Shown piece by piece: positions 24,645 through 32,009 of a DNA stretch of 64,000 nt. Both the position numbers and the translations under genes were made by a program. Origin of the DNA: JABMRW01 sp964396965. GTDB lineage: Bacteria > Chloroflexota > Dehalococcoidia > Dehalococcoidales > BS750m-G39. Within the stretch, counting starts at the first letter, position 1, and every line of letters begins with the position of its first letter. The notes under the pieces were generated by a model. The model saw nothing but the letters and a program-made list of their open reading frames with translations, had not been told where the DNA came from and searched no databases. The stretch is from positions 9,204-73,203 of the forward strand of contig CAYNGD010000008.1 in NCBI GenBank assembly GCA_964396965.1, in the 5' to 3' direction.

Positions 24645-24674
24645 ATTATAACCTAGTCCCTGCCTGGAGGTCAA
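24645..24674 (-). promoter_or_regulatory. purF operon promoter
   Basis: On the minus strand TTGACC (24674-24669) and a perfect TATAAT (24650-24645) are 18 bases apart. The predicted start is ~15 bases before the purF TTG. No PurR-box or purine riboswitch is seen in this short leader. Confidence 0.75.
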
Positions 24675-24675
24675 T

Positions 24676-25434
24676 TTATTTTAGGAGTGTCTTCAACCAG
24701 TCTATAACCACCGCCATCGCCTGTTGGCTGTGCCTCAGGCGGTGTCCCACCCCCTCAATAATGACCAGCTGCTTGGGCTGGCCGGCCTTGGCATAGAGCC
24801 GGCGGGCATGGCTGATGTCAACGACCTCATCACGGCTGCCGTGCACCAGCAGCAGGGGGCGGGGAGAAATCCTATCTATATAGTCGATTGGTTTAACTAT
24901 CTCGAAGCCCCTCAACCACTCTTGTGGGGAAGCGGGAAAATCATCATCCCGGATGGCACCGATTTCACGGTAGTGGTCAATCAAAGAACGGGGGTCATCA
25001 TTTTTGCTAAAGAGGTCGAACTCGGCGGGGCAGGCGCAGGCCGCCACCGCAGATACCCGCTCGTCCTGTGCCGCCAGATAGACCGAGACCGCCGCCCCGG
25101 CGCTGAAACCCAGCAGACAAAGACAAGACTCATCCACCTCAGGTAAAGCTACCAGGTAGGCAACCACCGCTCTGAGGTCCCTGGCCCAGCCCGGCATATT
25201 CAGGTTGCCGCCGCTGGCCCCGGCCCCCCGGAAGTTAAAGATAAAAACGGCAAAACCGTGCCCGGAGACCTGCTCCGCCAGCGAGGCATAGCCCCGGTCG
25301 TTGGGGTCGGGTATGCCGGCGGGGATGCCGTGGCAGGCGCAGACCATAGGCCAGGGCGCTTTACCCTCGGGGAGATAGAGCCGCCCGGCGATAGTTATGC
25401 CGTCCACCTTAAGTATAACCGGCTCGATTTTCAC
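24676..25434 (-). CDS. Alpha/beta hydrolase
   Basis: 252 residues. The nucleophile elbow is GFSAGAAVS (Ser ~122), the acid is in LVHGSRDEVVDISHARR and the histidine in IEGVGHRLRHS. The oxyanion region is ACHGIPAG. The order fits dienelactone-hydrolase/acyl-aminoacyl-peptidase-like esterases. No signal peptide is visible. Its start overlaps the tlyA stop by four bases, so the two are translationally coupled. Substrate unknown. Confidence 0.85.
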   Translation of the reverse strand: MKIEPVILKVDGITIAGRLYLPEGKAPWPMVCACHGIPAGIPDPNDRGYASLAEQVSGHGFAVFIFNFRGAGASGGNLNMPGWARDLRAVVAYLVALPEVDESCLCLLGFSAGAAVSVYLAAQDERVSAVAACACPAEFDLFSKNDDPRSLIDHYREIGAIRDDDFPASPQEWLRGFEIVKPIDYIDRISPRPLLLVHGSRDEVVDISHARRLYAKAGQPKQLVIIEGVGHRLRHSQQAMAVVIDWLKTLLK

Positions 25435-26171
25435 CAGGCCAGCCTCAGGAGGAGGAAAAACTCGGTATTGCCCTCGGCGCCCACTATCGGCGAGGCCACC
25501 AGCCCCCCCAGCCTGAAGCCGTGGTCGGCCACCCAGGCGATAAACCGCCCCAGCACCCGGGCGTGCACCAGCGGCTTTTTGATTACACCACCCTTGCCCA
25601 CCTCGCCGCGCCTGGCCTCAAACTGCGGCTTGAGCAAAACCAGCAGATAGCCATCGTCGTTGAGCAGCTGGACTACCGAGGGTATCACCTTCTCCACCGA
25701 GATAAAAGAAAGGTCAACGGTGGCCAGGTCAACCTTCTCCGGTAGCGAGATGGGGTAGCGGGCGTTCACCCGCTCCAGGACCACCACCCTTTTGTCCCGC
25801 CTCAGGCGGTAGTCAAGCTGGCCGTAGCCGACATCTATGGCATAGACACGACCCGTCCCGCGTTTAAGCAGGCAGTCGGTAAAGCCGCCGGTAGAGGCGC
25901 CGATATCGGCGGCTATTTTAGAGGAGACATCTAGCTGAAACCGGTCAAGGGCGTAGTCGAGCTTAATGCCACCCCGGCTGACGAAAGGGGGCGGCTGGAG
26001 GACGGTAATCTCCGCATCTTCGGCTACCAGCATCCCCGGCTTGATAACGGTCTTGCCCCCCATAACCACCTCGCCGGCCATGACCAGGGCCTGGGCTTTG
26101 GCCCGGCTCTCCGCCAGGCCCCTCTCCACCAGCAGGCTGTCGATTCTGCGTTTGGCCACGCTGGTTATCAT
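25431..26171 (-). CDS. tlyA: TlyA-family rRNA 2'-O-methyltransferase
   Basis: 246 residues. An N-terminal S4 RNA-binding domain (RRIDSLLVERGLAESRAKAQ) is followed by an FtsJ/RrmJ-type methyltransferase domain with motif I ADIGASTGGFTDCLLKRG, the YGQLDYRLRRDKRV segment and LVLLKPQFEARRGEVGKGGV containing the catalytic Lys. TlyA proteins methylate 2'-OH groups of 16S and/or 23S rRNA; the older hemolysin label is not needed. It is coupled to the downstream hydrolase gene and divergent from the DUF364-type gene. Confidence 0.9.
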   Translation of the reverse strand: MITSVAKRRIDSLLVERGLAESRAKAQALVMAGEVVMGGKTVIKPGMLVAEDAEITVLQPPPFVSRGGIKLDYALDRFQLDVSSKIAADIGASTGGFTDCLLKRGTGRVYAIDVGYGQLDYRLRRDKRVVVLERVNARYPISLPEKVDLATVDLSFISVEKVIPSVVQLLNDDGYLLVLLKPQFEARRGEVGKGGVIKKPLVHARVLGRFIAWVADHGFRLGGLVASPIVGAEGNTEFFLLLRLAW

Positions 26172-26235
26172 AGCAACCCAAAAGACTTAAAGCAAGAAAT
26201 AGACACAGCCACCCTATATCTAGTAACATTACAGT

Positions 26236-26964
26236 ATGGAGAGCAAACTGTACCAGACCATCAGGGGAAAATTCATCAAGCTGATAAAAGAGAACGAGCT
26301 TGAGGGGGAGAAGGTCATCGTCCGGGCGGCCGCCCTCTCCCCGGAGCAGGCCATCGGCAATCCAGAGGACAGAGACTACCCGATAGTTAAAGGGGTGGAG
26401 CGGCTGATGCAGGCCGAGTTCAGGGAAGCTAAAGGGCAGGCCTTCACTGACCGCTACGGTAACTTCAGCGGGCGGCTGGCTGACATCGCCGCTATGGAGC
26501 TAAAAAACAACTTCCGCCGGGCGGTGTTTATCTCCAGCCTCAACGCCGTGATGAGGCAGCTGGGGATGATAGACCATACGGTGCACTGTAAAGATAATCA
26601 GCCGAGGGAATGCAGCCTTGAGCTGGTAAAATACATCGAGACAAACTACGGCCAGCCCAAGATAGCTATGGTCGGCTTTCAGCCCAGAATGGTGGAGGCG
26701 CTGGCCGGGAGGTTCGAGCTGCGGGTAACCGACATGGACGCGGAGAACATCGGCCGGGAGAGGTTCGGGATAACTGTAGACGACCCCGCCCAGACCGGGG
26801 AGAACCTGGACTGGTGCGATATCGCCCTGGTCACCGGCACCACCATCGTCAACGGCACCATTGGGCAGTTCGGGATAACCAAGCCGGTGGTGTTCTACGG
26901 TGTCACCATATCGGGAGCGGCTAGGCTAGCGGGCCTGAACCGCTTCTGCCCAATGAGTAGTTAA
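26236..26964 (+). CDS. DUF364/DUF4213-type (putative heavy-metal chelation) protein
   Basis: 242 residues. An N-terminal DUF4213-like part (GNPEDRDYPIVKGVERLM) is followed by a Rossmann-like part with SSLNAVMRQLGMIDHTVHC and the C-terminal DIALVTGTTIVNGTI, the conserved signature of the DUF364 family. That family is proposed to handle metals or related small molecules in anaerobes; direct biochemistry is scarce. There are Cys residues at TVHCKDNQPREC. No transporter lies beside it. The next gene begins 52 bases later with its own promoter. Confidence 0.7.
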   Translation: MESKLYQTIRGKFIKLIKENELEGEKVIVRAAALSPEQAIGNPEDRDYPIVKGVERLMQAEFREAKGQAFTDRYGNFSGRLADIAAMELKNNFRRAVFISSLNAVMRQLGMIDHTVHCKDNQPRECSLELVKYIETNYGQPKIAMVGFQPRMVEALAGRFELRVTDMDAENIGRERFGITVDDPAQTGENLDWCDIALVTGTTIVNGTIGQFGITKPVVFYGVTISGAARLAGLNRFCPMSS

Positions 26965-26979
26965 TTAGTACCATGACCG

Positions 26980-27008
26980 TTGAGATGCCGCCTTCCGGGG
27001 GCTAAAAT
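26980..27008 (+). promoter_or_regulatory. Promoter of the membrane protein at 27017, leaderless arrangement
   Basis: TTGAGA (26980-26985) and TAAAAT (27003-27008) are 17 bases apart, with only eight bases between the -10 box and the ATG at 27017. No Shine-Dalgarno sequence is present. Confidence 0.6.
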
Positions 27009-27016
27009 TTTTCCAA

Positions 27017-27952
27017 ATGAACTTTTTTAAAGCCTTCGGGCTGGCTGTGCTGGGCATCCTTTTATTTCTCTCCCTATCCTTTTTCGGGCTGATGTTCACC
27101 ATCAACCAGACCTTTCTCAACCCAGATTTCACCGCCTCTCAACTGGAAAAGCTCGATACCGCCTCACTGGCCAAGGATATTGTTAGCGGCCAGATACTGT
27201 CCCAGGCGACCGTCCCCACCATGCTGCCCATAGAAGCGTCCTTTACCGGGGCGGTAGACGAGACCATCACCGACCTGAAACCGTGGATCAACGAGCAGAT
27301 TAAAAAGATTACCTACTCCTTCTATGACTACCTGGAGGGAAAGAGCCAAAGTTTAAGCGTGGTAATCCCGCTGGAGCCGGTAAAAGAACAGCTACAAAAT
27401 AACATCAGCCAGTCGGTGATAACCTCGCCGCCGCCGGGGCTTACCGACCTGCCCCCTGCCACGATAGAGCGTTATCTAGAGCCGTTCTATGCCCAGATAC
27501 CGTCGTCTTTCGTGCTTAACGAGGCGTGGCTCGGCCCGCAGAACATGGCCCAGATTGACCAGCTGAGGCAGATTGTCAGCCACTTCGACACCGTTTACTA
27601 TGCCCTTATTGGCTTTATCCTCTTTCTGATTCTGGTCATTATACTGATAAACCACGAGGTTAGAGGCAGCACCCGCTCTCTGGGCGCCACTTTCCTCAGC
27701 TGCGGCATCGTCAGCTACGGTAGCGTCTGGCTGGCCAACTATGTCATCGGGACACAGTCAGTCCTGCCTCAGGTGCCGGTCTACCTTCAGAGTTGGTTGC
27801 CCCAGCTAATAGCTGACATCCTGTCCCCCCTGGGGCTGTACAGCCTGGTGCTGGCCGGGGTAGGGGTAGTCCTGCTCATCGTATCTTTTGCCTACCGGCG
27901 CAGGCTTAATACCGAAGCCCGGGCTTTCCCGGTTATGTCAACTAATCCTTAA
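27017..27952 (+). CDS. Membrane protein with large extracytoplasmic domain, unknown function
   Basis: 311 residues, not recognised. One hydrophobic segment at residues ~5-30 is followed by ~165 residues of mostly polar sequence that should lie outside the membrane, then three hydrophobic segments (about 196-218, 226-248 and 270-295) and a short basic cytoplasmic end. No catalytic motif or lipobox is seen. The organisation resembles uncharacterised membrane proteins of anaerobic Chloroflexi, but this is an impression only. It converges with the NfeD-like gene, overlapping by four bases. Confidence 0.65.
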   Translation: MNFFKAFGLAVLGILLFLSLSFFGLMFTINQTFLNPDFTASQLEKLDTASLAKDIVSGQILSQATVPTMLPIEASFTGAVDETITDLKPWINEQIKKITYSFYDYLEGKSQSLSVVIPLEPVKEQLQNNISQSVITSPPPGLTDLPPATIERYLEPFYAQIPSSFVLNEAWLGPQNMAQIDQLRQIVSHFDTVYYALIGFILFLILVIILINHEVRGSTRSLGATFLSCGIVSYGSVWLANYVIGTQSVLPQVPVYLQSWLPQLIADILSPLGLYSLVLAGVGVVLLIVSFAYRRRLNTEARAFPVMSTNP

Positions 27953-28347
27953 GTCTTCCCGGAAGGCCTTTCCCGCCTTACGATCAGCTTAAGCCCCCCC
28001 TGCCCGACCACGACAACATCGGTGCCGGCGCTTATCCTCCTGCCTTCCGCTCTCGCCTCCCACAGTTCCCCCTTTATCCTGACGGTACCCTCCGGAGCCA
28101 GATCGCTGACCGCCCTGCCCTTAACACCGACCATATCGCTCAGGCCGACCACCGGCTTCCTGGCCAGGGCGCGGCTGCCCAGACGGTAGGTGGTGATAGC
28201 GTAGGCGGCCAGCGCCGCCATCAGAGCGACGAGGACGCCGATGTGCAGGTTTATCCCCAGCGCGGGCAGGACCCAGAGCACTACCGCCGCCAGCGCCGCC
28301 TCCTCGATGAGGGTGGTTACTATGGCTACTATCAGGCGGGTGGTCAT
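27949..28347 (-). CDS. NfeD-like membrane protein with OB-fold domain
   Basis: 132 residues. Two hydrophobic segments fill residues ~5-55, and the C-terminal ~75 residues resemble the NfeD OB-fold: GLSDMVGVKGRAVSDLAPEG, VRIKGELWEARAEGRRISAG and a closing VVVVGQGGLKLIVR. Such short NfeD proteins usually pair with stomatin/SPFH proteins in membrane domain organisation; no SPFH gene is adjacent. It has an extended -10 promoter nine bases before its ATG. Confidence 0.8.
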   Translation of the reverse strand: MTTRLIVAIVTTLIEEAALAAVVLWVLPALGINLHIGVLVALMAALAAYAITTYRLGSRALARKPVVGLSDMVGVKGRAVSDLAPEGTVRIKGELWEARAEGRRISAGTDVVVVGQGGLKLIVRRERPSGKT

Positions 28348-28356
28348 CTTGGTTTT

Positions 28357-28365
28357 ATTATAGCA
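28357..28365 (-). promoter_or_regulatory. Promoter of the NfeD-like gene, extended -10, leaderless arrangement
   Basis: The minus strand reads TGCTATAAT (28365-28357), with nine bases to the ATG at 28347 and no Shine-Dalgarno sequence between. Confidence 0.5.
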
Positions 28366-28403
28366 GGGTGGGGGAGGATTTTTATCAAAGTGACCCCCTT
28401 TTG

Positions 28404-28433
28404 TTGCCTGCCCTCGAATGCCAGTGCTATAAT
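28404..28433 (+). promoter_or_regulatory. gatC promoter, leaderless arrangement
   Basis: TTGCCT (28404-28409) and TATAAT (28428-28433) are 18 bases apart, with a TG extension at 28425-28426. Nine bases separate the -10 box from the gatC ATG at 28443, so the transcript should begin within about three bases of the start codon. Confidence 0.65.
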
Positions 28434-28442
28434 TAGCCCATT

Positions 28443-28730
28443 ATGAAGCTAAGCCGTGAAGAAGTACTGCATATTGCCAAACTGGCCCGGGTGGGCGTCA
28501 CCGACGAAGACGTGGAAAGGCTGCGCGAGCAGCTGTCCGACATCTTGGAGAACTTCGAGATACTGCAGCAGGTGGACACCACCGATATCCCCCCCACCGC
28601 CCAGCCCAACCCCCTCCAGAACGTGACCAAAGACGACCAGGTGGCCAAATCGCTGCCGCCGGAGCAGGTCCTGGCCAACGCCCCCAAAAAAGAGGGGGAG
28701 TACTTCCGGGTGAAGGCGGTGCTGGAATGA
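28443..28730 (+). CDS. gatC: Asp/Glu-tRNA(Asn/Gln) amidotransferase subunit C
   Basis: 95 residues, normal for GatC, which stabilises the GatAB amidotransferase. Diagnostic stretches are VLHIAKLARVGVTDEDVERL near the N-terminus, LSDILENFEILQQVDT and the C-terminal PKKEGEYFRVKAVLE. Its stop overlaps the start of a transporter-like gene by four bases, and gatA follows that gene. gatB is not in this window. Confidence 0.95.
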   Translation: MKLSREEVLHIAKLARVGVTDEDVERLREQLSDILENFEILQQVDTTDIPPTAQPNPLQNVTKDDQVAKSLPPEQVLANAPKKEGEYFRVKAVLE

Positions 28731-29350
28731 CATCGCACCGGCTGACCATACACGAAGGCCTTTGGCTTGAGTACTTTACCATTGCTTATAATATCCTTGA
28801 GGCCGCTGCCTCGATTATACTCGGAGCTATCGCCGGCAGCATCGCCTTAATCGGATTCGGACTTGATAGTATCGTCGAATCGCTGTCCGGCGGGGTTCTG
28901 ATCTGGCGACTGAGACGCCATGGGAAAATATCGGAAGAGGCCGAGGAGAGACTGGAAAAGAGGGCAACCAGGTTCGTTGCCATCACCTTCTTTATACTCG
29001 GATTCTATATCCTATTTGAATCCATAAATAAGCTGGTGCTGGCCGAAATTCCCGAGCCTTCTCTAGGGGGGATCATAATAGCGGTGGTTTCGATAGTTGT
29101 CATGCCTTTATTAATGTGGCAGAAATACAAAACTGGACAAGCAATAAACAGCCGGGCACTGGTCGCCGACTCTAAGGAGACGCTGGCCTGCGCTTTCCTT
29201 TCCCTGGCCCTGCTGCTGGGCTTGGGAGTAAACTACCTTTTTGGTCTCTGGCAGGCAGACCCGACAGTGGGGTTAGTAATCGTGGCATTCCTGTTCTGGG
29301 AAGGCGGAGAAAGCTGGAAGGAGGCTAAGGATAATAGAGTTGCCAGTTAA
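28727..29350 (+). CDS. Short cation-efflux-like (CDF/TMEM163-type) membrane protein
   Basis: 207 residues with five or six hydrophobic segments. EYFTIAYNILEAAASIILG followed by IAGSIALIGFGLDSIVESLS and WRLRRHG is typical of the TMEM163-like branch of the cation diffusion facilitator superfamily; the second candidate metal-site segment is ALVADSKETLACAFLS. The cytoplasmic C-terminal domain of classical CDF exporters is absent. It is translationally coupled to gatC (ATGA) and overlaps the start of gatA, so it is embedded in a tRNA-amidotransferase operon. Transported ion, if any, is unknown; Zn2+ is the most common for relatives. Confidence 0.75.
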   Translation: MTSHRLTIHEGLWLEYFTIAYNILEAAASIILGAIAGSIALIGFGLDSIVESLSGGVLIWRLRRHGKISEEAEERLEKRATRFVAITFFILGFYILFESINKLVLAEIPEPSLGGIIIAVVSIVVMPLLMWQKYKTGQAINSRALVADSKETLACAFLSLALLLGLGVNYLFGLWQADPTVGLVIVAFLFWEGGESWKEAKDNRVAS

Positions 29351-30803
29351 AAATAACCAGTTGACCATCAATGAAGCACACCAGTTACTAAAAGATAAAA
29401 AGCTGTCCTCGGTGGAGCTGACCAGAGCCTGCCTGAAGCGGGTTAAAGAGGTGGAACCGAAGGTCAAGGCCTTTGTTACCGTTACCGAGGATCTGGCCCT
29501 AAAACAGGCCGAAAAGGCCGATAAGCGCATCGCCAGGGGCGATATAAAGCCCCTCACCGGCGTGCCGGTGGTAATCAAGGACGTCCTCTGCACCAAAGGG
29601 ATAAAGACCACCTGCTCATCCAAGATGCTTCAGAATTTTGTCCCCCCCTATGATGCCACCGTGGTCGAAAAATTAAACTCGCTGGGGGCAGTGACCATCG
29701 GCAAGGCCAACATGGACGAGTTCGCCATGGGTTCTTCCACCGAGCACTCCGCCTTCTTCCCCACCCACAACCCCTGGGACTTAGAGCGCGTTCCAGGCGG
29801 CTCCAGCGGCGGCTCGGCGGTGGCGGTGGCCGCCGACGAGGGCATCTACGCCTTAGGCTCGGACACCGGCGGCAGTATAAGGCAGCCCGCCGGCTTCTGC
29901 AGCGTGGTCGGCCTAAAGCCCACCTACGGGAGGGTCAGCCGCTACGGGTTGGTCGCCTTCGCCAGCTCGCTTGACCAGATCGGCCCGCTGACCAAGGACG
30001 TCACCGACTGCGCCCTGGTGATGAACGCCATCGCCGGCTTCGACAACAGGGACTCAACCTCGGTGCCCCAGCCCGTCCCCGACTACACCCAGGCTTTGAG
30101 CACCGACCTCAAGGGGCTTAAATTGGGCGTGCCCAAAGAGTATTTCGTCAAGGGGATGCAGGCTGAGGTAGAGAAGGCCTTAAAAGAGTCCATCAAAAAG
30201 CTGGAGGAACTGGGGGCTGAAATAGATTGGGAGGCAACCCTCCCCCACACCCCCCACGCCCTGGCCGTCTACTATATCATCGCCCCCTCGGAGGCCTCGG
30301 CCAACCTGGCTCGCTACGACGGGGTCAAGTACGGCTTCTCCTACCAGGAGGCCGACAGCATGTGGGACGCCATGGAAAAGACCAGGCAGTACGGCTTCGG
30401 CGAGGAGGTCAAACGGCGAATTATGCTCGGCACCTACGCCCTCTCCGCCGGCTACTACGACGCCTACTACCTCAAGGCCCAGAAGGTACGTACCCTCATC
30501 CGGCGCGAGTTCGACCAGGCCTTCCAGAAATACGACGCCCTGGTAACCCCCACCTCCCCCACCGTTCCCTTTAAACTCGGCGAGAAACTGGACGACCCGG
30601 TGCAGATGTACCTTAGTGATGTCTGCACCCTGCCCATCAACATCGCCGGCGTGCCCGGCATCTCCATCCCCGCCAGCTTCGCTGGCGGCCTGCCCATCGG
30701 CATGCAGCTCATCGGCAAGCCCTTCGGTGAGGAAGCTATATTAAGAGTCGCCTACGCCTACGAGCAGGCTACGGAGTGGCATAAGCAGAAGCCTGACATC
30801 TAA
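29340..30803 (+). CDS. gatA: Asp/Glu-tRNA(Asn/Gln) amidotransferase subunit A
   Basis: 487 residues, amidase-signature enzyme that releases ammonia from glutamine for transamidation of Glu-tRNA(Gln) or Asp-tRNA(Asn). The Ser-cis-Ser-Lys triad is K80 (PVVIKDVLC), S155 (PGGSSGGSA) and S179 (GSDTGGSIRQPA). The start is taken as TTG 29340, giving MPVKNNQLTINEAHQLL, which aligns with the family; AAGG and AAGGAGG lie 9-15 bases upstream. Its start overlaps the upstream transporter-like gene by 11 bases. Confidence 0.96.
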   Translation: MPVKNNQLTINEAHQLLKDKKLSSVELTRACLKRVKEVEPKVKAFVTVTEDLALKQAEKADKRIARGDIKPLTGVPVVIKDVLCTKGIKTTCSSKMLQNFVPPYDATVVEKLNSLGAVTIGKANMDEFAMGSSTEHSAFFPTHNPWDLERVPGGSSGGSAVAVAADEGIYALGSDTGGSIRQPAGFCSVVGLKPTYGRVSRYGLVAFASSLDQIGPLTKDVTDCALVMNAIAGFDNRDSTSVPQPVPDYTQALSTDLKGLKLGVPKEYFVKGMQAEVEKALKESIKKLEELGAEIDWEATLPHTPHALAVYYIIAPSEASANLARYDGVKYGFSYQEADSMWDAMEKTRQYGFGEEVKRRIMLGTYALSAGYYDAYYLKAQKVRTLIRREFDQAFQKYDALVTPTSPTVPFKLGEKLDDPVQMYLSDVCTLPINIAGVPGISIPASFAGGLPIGMQLIGKPFGEEAILRVAYAYEQATEWHKQKPDI

Positions 30804-30822
30804 TATTAGCAAGGGGAATGCT

Positions 30823-31206
30823 ATGAAGGCATTAAGCATAAGACAACCTTGGGTGTGGCTGATAGCTGAGGGTTACAAGAACATAGAAAACCGCTCTTGG
30901 GCGACTAACTTCAGGGGAAGGATTTACATTCACGCTGGCAAGCGCTTTGATGATAACGCTCTATTCTGGCTTAGAGAGAAAGGAACAGGACCAATTGAAG
31001 AGCTTACGTTTCACAGTCGTGAATTACCCCGCGAGGGTATCATCGGTGAGGTTGATATTGTAGACTGTGTGACTAGCTCTACCTCACCTTGGTTTACCGG
31101 CCCCTATGGCTTTGTATTGGCAAATCCCGTGAAGTACGAATCATTTATCCCATGCAAGGGGCAGTTAGGTTTCTTTGAGCCTTCCTTGTGTGACACGGGG
31201 CACTAA
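30823..31206 (+). CDS. ASCH-domain protein
   Basis: 127 residues. The N-terminus MKALSIRQPWVWLIAEGYKN with IENRSWATNFRGRIYIHAGK is characteristic of ASCH domains, a PUA-like beta-barrel fold thought to bind RNA or modified nucleotides; some members are nucleases or amidohydrolases for modified nucleosides. The gene is clearly AT-richer than gatA before it and lies beside a dispersed repeat, which suggests a more recent arrival. It is 19 bases after gatA, preceded by AAGGGG. Confidence 0.82.
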   Translation: MKALSIRQPWVWLIAEGYKNIENRSWATNFRGRIYIHAGKRFDDNALFWLREKGTGPIEELTFHSRELPREGIIGEVDIVDCVTSSTSPWFTGPYGFVLANPVKYESFIPCKGQLGFFEPSLCDTGH

Positions 31207-31236
31207 AAGGCGAGTCCAAGAGGGGCGGGACAAAGG

Positions 31237-31305
31237 AAAGTCTAAGAGGCGCAGCCTTTTGGGCGGGTGGGTATGGGAAGAAAGACGATGGGGGGCGGGG
31301 CTGCG
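31237..31305. repeat. Dispersed G-rich intergenic repeat, copy B, in the 31207-31513 gap
   Basis: The 307-base gap after the ASCH gene holds one repeat arm: GCGCAGCC, then TTTTGGGCGGGTGGGTATGG (from 31257) and GATGGGGGGCGGGGC, near identical to copy C. The rest of the gap shows a possible degenerate reverse arm (GGTTCTTCCCATCG near 31364), a small hairpin GCCTT-AAA-AAGGC (31428-31440) with GGAGGTGATG directly after it, and the Lrp promoter. No convincing ORF is present. Confidence 0.7.
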
Positions 31306-31477
31306 GGGAAAATAAAAAAACCGAAATAACAGGAAATTCACCCCGGCGGACACCACGCGCAGGGTTCTTCCCATCGCATAACCTACACTTGTATTCTAGA
31401 CCCACAATTCACCCTTATACGAAATAAGCCTTAAAAAGGCGGAGGTGATGCCTAAATAAAACAAATCTAACCAGCTA

Positions 31478-31486
31478 TGCTATAAT
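31478..31486 (+). promoter_or_regulatory. Extended -10 promoter of the Lrp-family gene
   Basis: TGCTATAAT at 31478-31486, 27 bases before the ATG at 31514. The leader includes AAGGAG as ribosome-binding site. No clear -35 box is present. Autoregulation by the Lrp-type protein is plausible but no operator can be named. Confidence 0.5.
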
Positions 31487-31513
31487 AAACCCCAAGAAAT
31501 AAGGAGCGGAGCT

Positions 31514-31996
31514 ATGTTAAACGAAATCCTAAAGATACTGGAAAACGACGCCAAGACTACCCCGGCCAAGATAGCCACCATGACCAACTCCACCCCCGCC
31601 GAGGTCAGCAAAGCCATCAAGAAGGCGGAAAAATACCGAACCATCATCAAGTATAAGACCGTAATAAACTGGGAAAAGGTGGGGAATGAGCAGGTAAGCG
31701 CCCTCATCGAGGTTAATGTGACCCCGCAGCGAGACGTCGGCTTTGACGCCCTGGCCGAGCGTATCTACCGCTTCCCCGAAGCCCGCTCGGTCTACCTGCT
31801 GTCGGGCACCTATGACCTGCTGGTGCTAGTGACGGCTAAGACCATGCAGGAGGTGGCCAACTTCGTCACCCAGAAGGTCGCCCTCATCGAGGGGGTGCAG
31901 GGCACCACCACCCACTTCATGCTCAAAAGATACAAAGAGGACGGCGAAATCCTGGCCGGCGGCGAGGAGACCAAGCGGCAGCCGGTAATCCTCTAG
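31514..31996 (+). CDS. Lrp/AsnC-family transcriptional regulator
   Basis: 160 residues. A winged helix-turn-helix fills the first ~60 residues (TTPAKIATMTNSTPAEVSKA is the HTH), followed by the ligand-binding RAM/AsnC domain from ~65 with YLLSGTYDLLVLVTAKTMQE. These regulators usually respond to amino acids. The gene is followed 13 bases later by a class I aminotransferase, a frequent pairing in which the regulator senses the amino acid handled by the enzyme. Confidence 0.9.
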   Translation: MLNEILKILENDAKTTPAKIATMTNSTPAEVSKAIKKAEKYRTIIKYKTVINWEKVGNEQVSALIEVNVTPQRDVGFDALAERIYRFPEARSVYLLSGTYDLLVLVTAKTMQEVANFVTQKVALIEGVQGTTTHFMLKRYKEDGEILAGGEETKRQPVIL

Positions 31997-32009
31997 GAGA
32001 CTTCATAAT

